45,368 bases of DNA from Gemelliphila palaticanis (GTDB lineage: Bacteria; Bacillota; Bacilli; Staphylococcales; Gemellaceae), in assembly GCA_013415235.1 (NCBI GenBank), contig JACBYF010000011.1:1-45368 (forward strand), read 5' to 3'. The first letter of the stretch is position 1. Each line of letters starts with the position of its first letter. Both the position numbers and the translations under genes were made by a program. A model generated the notes under the pieces. The model saw nothing but the letters and a program-made list of their open reading frames with translations. It did no database searches and was not told the DNA's origin. Positions 42,571-45,368 of the stretch are shown piece after piece.

Positions 42571-43618
42571 TTTTTGGTATTCTTCTATGACTTTTCTAGC
42601 TTCTTTCTCTAGTAATTCTTTATCAGGAATATAAAGATTGTATTTAGAAGCAAAGATTGTATTTGAAATGCCACCTAGAGCATATTCTGCTTGTATATTA
42701 TCTTTATCTGTGCATAGGATGATTCCGATTGGTTCTTGATCCATTTCATCATTTACTTCTTCTTTGTAATAATTTAAGTACATATTTAGTTGTCCAACTG
42801 CTTCTGGCATAAGTTTTCCGGTTTTTAATTCTATCAGCACATAACTTCTTAAAATCTTATTGTAAAATACCATATCTACATAGTAATGCGTATTTCCTAG
42901 AGTCACTCTTTGTTGTGAGCCAACAAACATAAAGCCACGACCAAGTTCCAATAAAAACTTTTCAATATGATTAATAAGAGCTTTTTCTAAATCACTTTCT
43001 AGTATTGGTTTTTCTTCTGGAATACCTAAAAATTCAAATACATACGGGTCTTTAATAATATCTTTTGAGCTTTGGATTTCTTGCCCTTTTAAAGCGAGTT
43101 CTAATACCTTATTTTTATTTTCTGTCCCTTGAGATAGTAACAGCCTTTCATATAGAGAGGTATTAATTTGTCTTTTAAGTTCTCTTACAGACCAATTAGA
43201 ATTTTCACATTCTCTTTCATAAAAAGATCTTTTGCTATCCTCACTAATAGATAAAAGTTCACTGTAATGAGACCAACTTAATTTTCCAGACACTGTCTGG
43301 AATTTTTGATAAGTTAAGTAGAATCTTCGCATGTTAAATAAATTAGATTTTGAAAATCCCCTAGTTAAATAAATTAGATTTTGAAAATCCCCTACCAAAT
43401 TCTTTAGTTAATTGTTTTGATAAGTTCTTTAATAAACTTGCTCCATACTCTGCTCTATCTGAATTATTTTGCTCATCTAAAACAATGATTTTTCCAATCT
43501 CCCAGTAAGTTCTCAATAAAATATTATTCACTTGTGTAACAACTGTGTTTCTAGCTTCATTCAGTAATAACTTTATGTCTTCATAGGCAGATAGGCTATT
43601 TCGTTTATCAATTTCCAT
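42568..43618 (-). pseudogene. DUF1016 (YhcG-type) PD-(D/E)XK nuclease, frameshifted by a tandem duplication
   Basis: N-terminal piece 43618-43361 (85 residues: EDIKLLLNEARNTVVTQVNN; TYWEIGKIIVLDEQ) and C-terminal piece 43398-42568 (FSKSNLFNMRRFYLTYQKF to the end) are in different frames. The cause is a perfect 31-bp duplication at 43333-43394, which repeats residues GFSKSNLFN. Deleting one copy gives one ORF of about 340 residues. The nuclease core is YYVDMVFYNKILRSYVLIEL followed by KTG. DUF1016 proteins occur in mobile elements and near restriction systems. Start with GGAGG upstream. Confidence 0.85.
43333..43394. repeat. Exact 31-bp tandem duplication inside the DUF1016 gene
   Basis: 43333-43363 and 43364-43394 are identical. 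31 is not a multiple of three, so the repeat breaks the reading frame. Loss of one copy by slippage would restore it. Confidence 0.95.
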
Positions 43619-43670
43619 AGTGCCTCCTTTATTAAATGTATTTCTGTTTATGATAAAAAATCTTTTCTAC

Positions 43671-43699
43671 ATTATACCATTTTCAAGCATATTTCTCCA
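43671..43699 (-). promoter_or_regulatory. Promoter of the DUF1016 gene
   Basis: Minus strand TGGAGA (43699-43694), 17-base spacer, TATAAT (43676-43671) preceded by TGG. It is about 52 bases before the start codon. Confidence 0.55.
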
Positions 43700-43720
43700 G
43701 TAAATCATATACACAGGGTC

Positions 43721-43795
43721 TTAGGGATATTCCCTAAAAATATAAATTGATGAAGTAGTTTTCATCAATTTTTTCGTAAGGTGCTATCACCTTAC
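43721..43795. other. Cluster of three perfect hairpins (candidate oriT, replication or terminator structure)
   Basis: Hairpin 1: TTAGGGA (43721-43727) with TCCCTAA (43731-43737). Hairpin 2: AATTGATGAA (43745-43754) with TTCATCAATT (43761-43770), then T-run. Hairpin 3: GTAAGGTG (43776-43783) with CACCTTAC (43788-43795). They lie in the gene-free stretch 43619-43950 between the DUF1016 gene and the integrase remnant. Hairpin 2 with its T-run could be a simple terminator; the close packing suggests a cis-acting site of the element. Confidence 0.6.
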
Positions 43796-43825
43796 TGTGC
43801 TTGCTACTAAAAAATTTAAGATTTC

Positions 43826-43890
43826 TGGTTATCACTAGGTTCGAATTTTCACTATAAAAGTAAGGGATAAAATTATACTTCTATTTTGAA
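43826..43890 (+). repeat. Element-specific repeat, copy B
   Basis: TGGTTATCACTAGG followed by TTTTCACTATAAAAGTA and a T-rich end CTATTTTGAA. Same pattern as copy A (42089), without the strong GGGCTAAATTT stem. Confidence 0.55.
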
Positions 43891-43916
43891 TTTAAAAATA
43901 AAAAATATATAAAAAT

Positions 43917-43955
43917 TGGTTGCCACGAGCCCTAAAAATTCACTATTAAAGTGAA
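43917..43955 (+). repeat. Element-specific repeat, copy C, at the truncation point of the integrase
   Basis: TGGTTGCCACGAG followed by TTCACTATTAAAGTGAA. The surviving integrase frame starts exactly where this copy ends, so the repeat probably marks the deletion junction. Confidence 0.55.
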
Positions 43956-44909
43956 TGGTAGAAGAAAAACTGAGAAAAAACATGGCACAAGAAATGAATA
44001 TCACCAAGTAGAACAAGATGATTATCTAGTAGTTGATGGAATACATGAAGCACTTGTTTCAGAAGAAATTTGGGAATCAGCACAATCAAAATTAAAATCT
44101 CAAGCTAAAAAATACGAGCATACAAAGAAAAGGAAAGATTGTAAAACACATCTATTGACAGGAATATTAAAATGCCCTGTTTGTGGAGCTGGTATGTTTG
44201 GTAATAAGAGTATAAAATATAAATCAGATGGAACAAAATACAAAGACTTTTATTATTATGGCTGTAAACATAGAAATATGAATCGTGGTCATAAGTGTAC
44301 CTACAGAAAGCAAATAAGAGAAGAATTATTAGATGAAGCAGTAGCTGAAGTTATTGTTAGTTTAGTGAGTAATCCTAAATTTGCGAGTTTAATGCAAGAA
44401 AAAATAAATATGAAAGTTGATACATCAGAAATAGATAAAGAAATAAAAAATTATGAAACTCAACTTAGGAAAAGTATCTTAACGAAAAATAAGATTATTG
44501 AAGAAATAGATGGGCTAGATGTATCCGATAAACATTATAAAAGACGAAAAGATGATTTAGATGATAGATTGTATTTTATTTATGAAAAGATTGATGCGAT
44601 TGAATCTGAATTATTCAAAGCAAGGGAGAAAAAAGAAAGTATTGAGTCAGATAAACTTACTGGAGATAGAATTTACAAGGTTTTGATTTATTTTGATAAG
44701 TTATACTCTCTTATGGATGAAGTTGAAAAAAGACAACTAATGGAGTCTTTAATATCTGAAATAAATATTCATGAAGAAAGAAAAGAAAAGAAAATGGACA
44801 GTGGTTAAAGTCAATAAAATTCAAACTTCCAATCATTGATGAAATTATAGATTTAAGTTTGGATTCTAATTCGCATAATGAGTGTGTAGTCTTGCTTACA
44901 AAGAGTTAA
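43951..44909 (+). pseudogene. Large serine integrase, N-terminally truncated and frameshifted
   Basis: The frame from 43951 (GTG) shows the recombinase domain (GRRKTEKKHGTRNEYHQVEQ; IHEALVSEEIWESAQSKL), the zinc ribbon (CPVCGAGMFG ... CKHRNMNRGHKC) and the coiled coil to 44808. The catalytic resolvase domain with the nucleophilic Ser is missing. Near 44795, in an A/G-rich run, the frame shifts: GQWLKSIKFKLPIIDEIIDL, SLDSNSHNECVVLLTKS continues in another frame to TAA at 44907-44909. So both ends are damaged and it cannot excise the element. Its last codons match the att junction in rlmCD. Confidence 0.88.
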
Positions 44910-45016
44910 TATTTTACAGACTCAGAGCAAGTATTTCTGGTAAAAGTTTTACAATAGATACTAATAAATCTTAAAATATTTCTAAAAAAATGCACTTAAA
45001 ATTTGGTTGTATAATA

Positions 45017-45074
45017 AATACGGGGCATGGAGAGAAAATAAAAAATCTTTCTCCATACTCCGTATTAATTTTTT
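45017..45074 (+). terminator. Strong terminator-like hairpin downstream of the element
   Basis: 17-pair stem 45017-45033 with 45050-45066, one G-U pair and one mismatch, 16-base loop, followed by a T-run. It may insulate the following insertion sequence or end the native rlmCD transcript. Apart from it the stretch 44910-45087 shows nothing recognisable. Confidence 0.75.
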
Positions 45075-45087
45075 ATATAAAAAAAGA

Positions 45088-45141
45088 CAAATATCCGATA
45101 CAATATAAAGTGCAAAAAATAATATAACGAAAGGATATTTG
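45088..45141 (+). promoter_or_regulatory. Inverted repeat overlapping the transposase ribosome site
   Basis: CAAATATCC (45088-45096) can pair with GGATATTTG (45133-45141). The second arm contains the GGA of the ribosome site just before the ATG. Folding would hide it in long transcripts entering from outside. Confidence 0.5.
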
Positions 45142-45143
45142 CC

Positions 45144-45368
45144 ATGAATAATTGTAACACAGAAATAGAAATAATAAAAGGAGAAGACATAACAAAAAGC
45201 TTACTCCAAATAAAAGATAATAATATACAAGTAGAAAATGGTCATAGGATTGTTAAAATAAACAATCAAAAACACTTTATATTTAAAGGAATATTAACAT
45301 ATACTCCTGAAAAATGTTATTTTTGTGGATGTGATAATATCAATAATACAATAGTTAAAAATGGATTT
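45144..45368 (+). CDS. ISL3-family transposase, N-terminal part (cut by window edge)
   Basis: 75 codons in frame to the end of the window. It begins MNNCNTEIEIIKGEDITKSL and has the N-terminal zinc-finger start YTPEKCYFCGCDN followed by IVKNGF, typical of ISL3 transposases. AAAGGA lies 8 bases before the ATG. The catalytic DDE domain and the right end of the element are outside the window. Intactness cannot be judged. Confidence 0.8.
   Translation, partial: MNNCNTEIEIIKGEDITKSLLQIKDNNIQVENGHRIVKINNQKHFIFKGILTYTPEKCYFCGCDNINNTIVKNGF

Larger units (their letters stand above)
30213..44909. mobile_element. Decayed integrative element inserted in the 3' end of rlmCD, carrying an immunity-gene array
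   Basis: Left boundary: the extra tail on RlmCD starting near codons VEMVCLLSK (30213-30239). Right boundary: the end of a large serine integrase remnant, codons NECVVLLTKS-stop (44877-44909). The two junctions align codon for codon but share only short identities, as expected for serine integrases with a 2-bp core. rlmCD (rum, rumA) is a known integration target for such elements. Contents: replication-protein remnant, cargo of immunity-type genes, mobC, DUF1016 pseudogene, truncated integrase. No relaxase, type IV secretion or intact integrase remains, so it is not self-mobile. Confidence 0.75.

Noticed and set aside
44910..45087. Direct repeat expected for a tyrosine-recombinase att site
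   Set aside because: No long repeat of the rlmCD end is present; the integrase type is serine, which needs only a 2-bp core.

Overview
The window is very AT-rich, with Shine-Dalgarno-led genes in compact operons. Gene content points to a low-GC Bacilli genome: serine-rich surface adhesin, MetNIQ, RlmH, UPF0223 (YktA-like), YtrA-type GntR, PrsA, RlmCD. The codon use and this gene set suggest Gemella or a close relative. That is an inference; there is no rRNA gene here to confirm it. No tRNA, rRNA or CRISPR array was seen.

Positions 1-30200 are ordinary chromosome. The left edge holds the 3' end of a serine-rich repeat surface protein (1-1467) with an unusual sorting motif. It converges on metNIQ (1612-3838, minus). 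Then come a LacI-type regulator, an unknown gene, rlmH, 5-formyl-THF cyclo-ligase, a SAM methyltransferase with a probable AUU start and a YjjG-type HAD phosphatase (4079-7969). Next are a UPF0223 gene, an atypical orphan response regulator and a VanZ-like protein (7973-9435, minus). A sodium/solute symporter paired with a metallophosphoesterase, then menA, follow (9588-12854). An AldA-type aldehyde dehydrogenase with a cre-like site faces addA, DedA and DUF1904 genes. A YtrA-controlled ABC transporter operon (19595-22461) carries a textbook YtrA operator. A second ABC transporter is joined to an AraC-type regulator (22636-25866). prsA and cls (minus) and a small ORF complete this part.

Positions about 30213-44909 look like an integrated, decaying mobile element of about 14.7 kb inserted at the 3' end of rlmCD. 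RlmCD carries an extra C-terminal tail of about 80 residues of the kind found at the ends of large serine integrases. The far end of the element is an N-terminally truncated, frameshifted large serine integrase whose last codons resemble the expected native RlmCD end. Inside are a replication-protein remnant, a MobC gene without a relaxase, a DUF1016 nuclease gene disrupted by an exact 31-bp tandem duplication, and a cluster of perfect hairpins.

The cargo (31393-42075) is a one-directional array of about 13 small genes: TPR, LRR, ankyrin, SUKH (SMI1/KNR4), DUF2004, Imm17 and several unrecognised families, with no toxin gene. This is the layout of an orphan immunity island: a bank of antitoxins against polymorphic toxins of competitors. 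Several members are fused, stop-interrupted or reduced to stubs, so the array is turning over. I consider this the most interesting system in the window.

Beyond the element lie a strong terminator and the first 75 codons of an ISL3-type transposase cut by the window edge.
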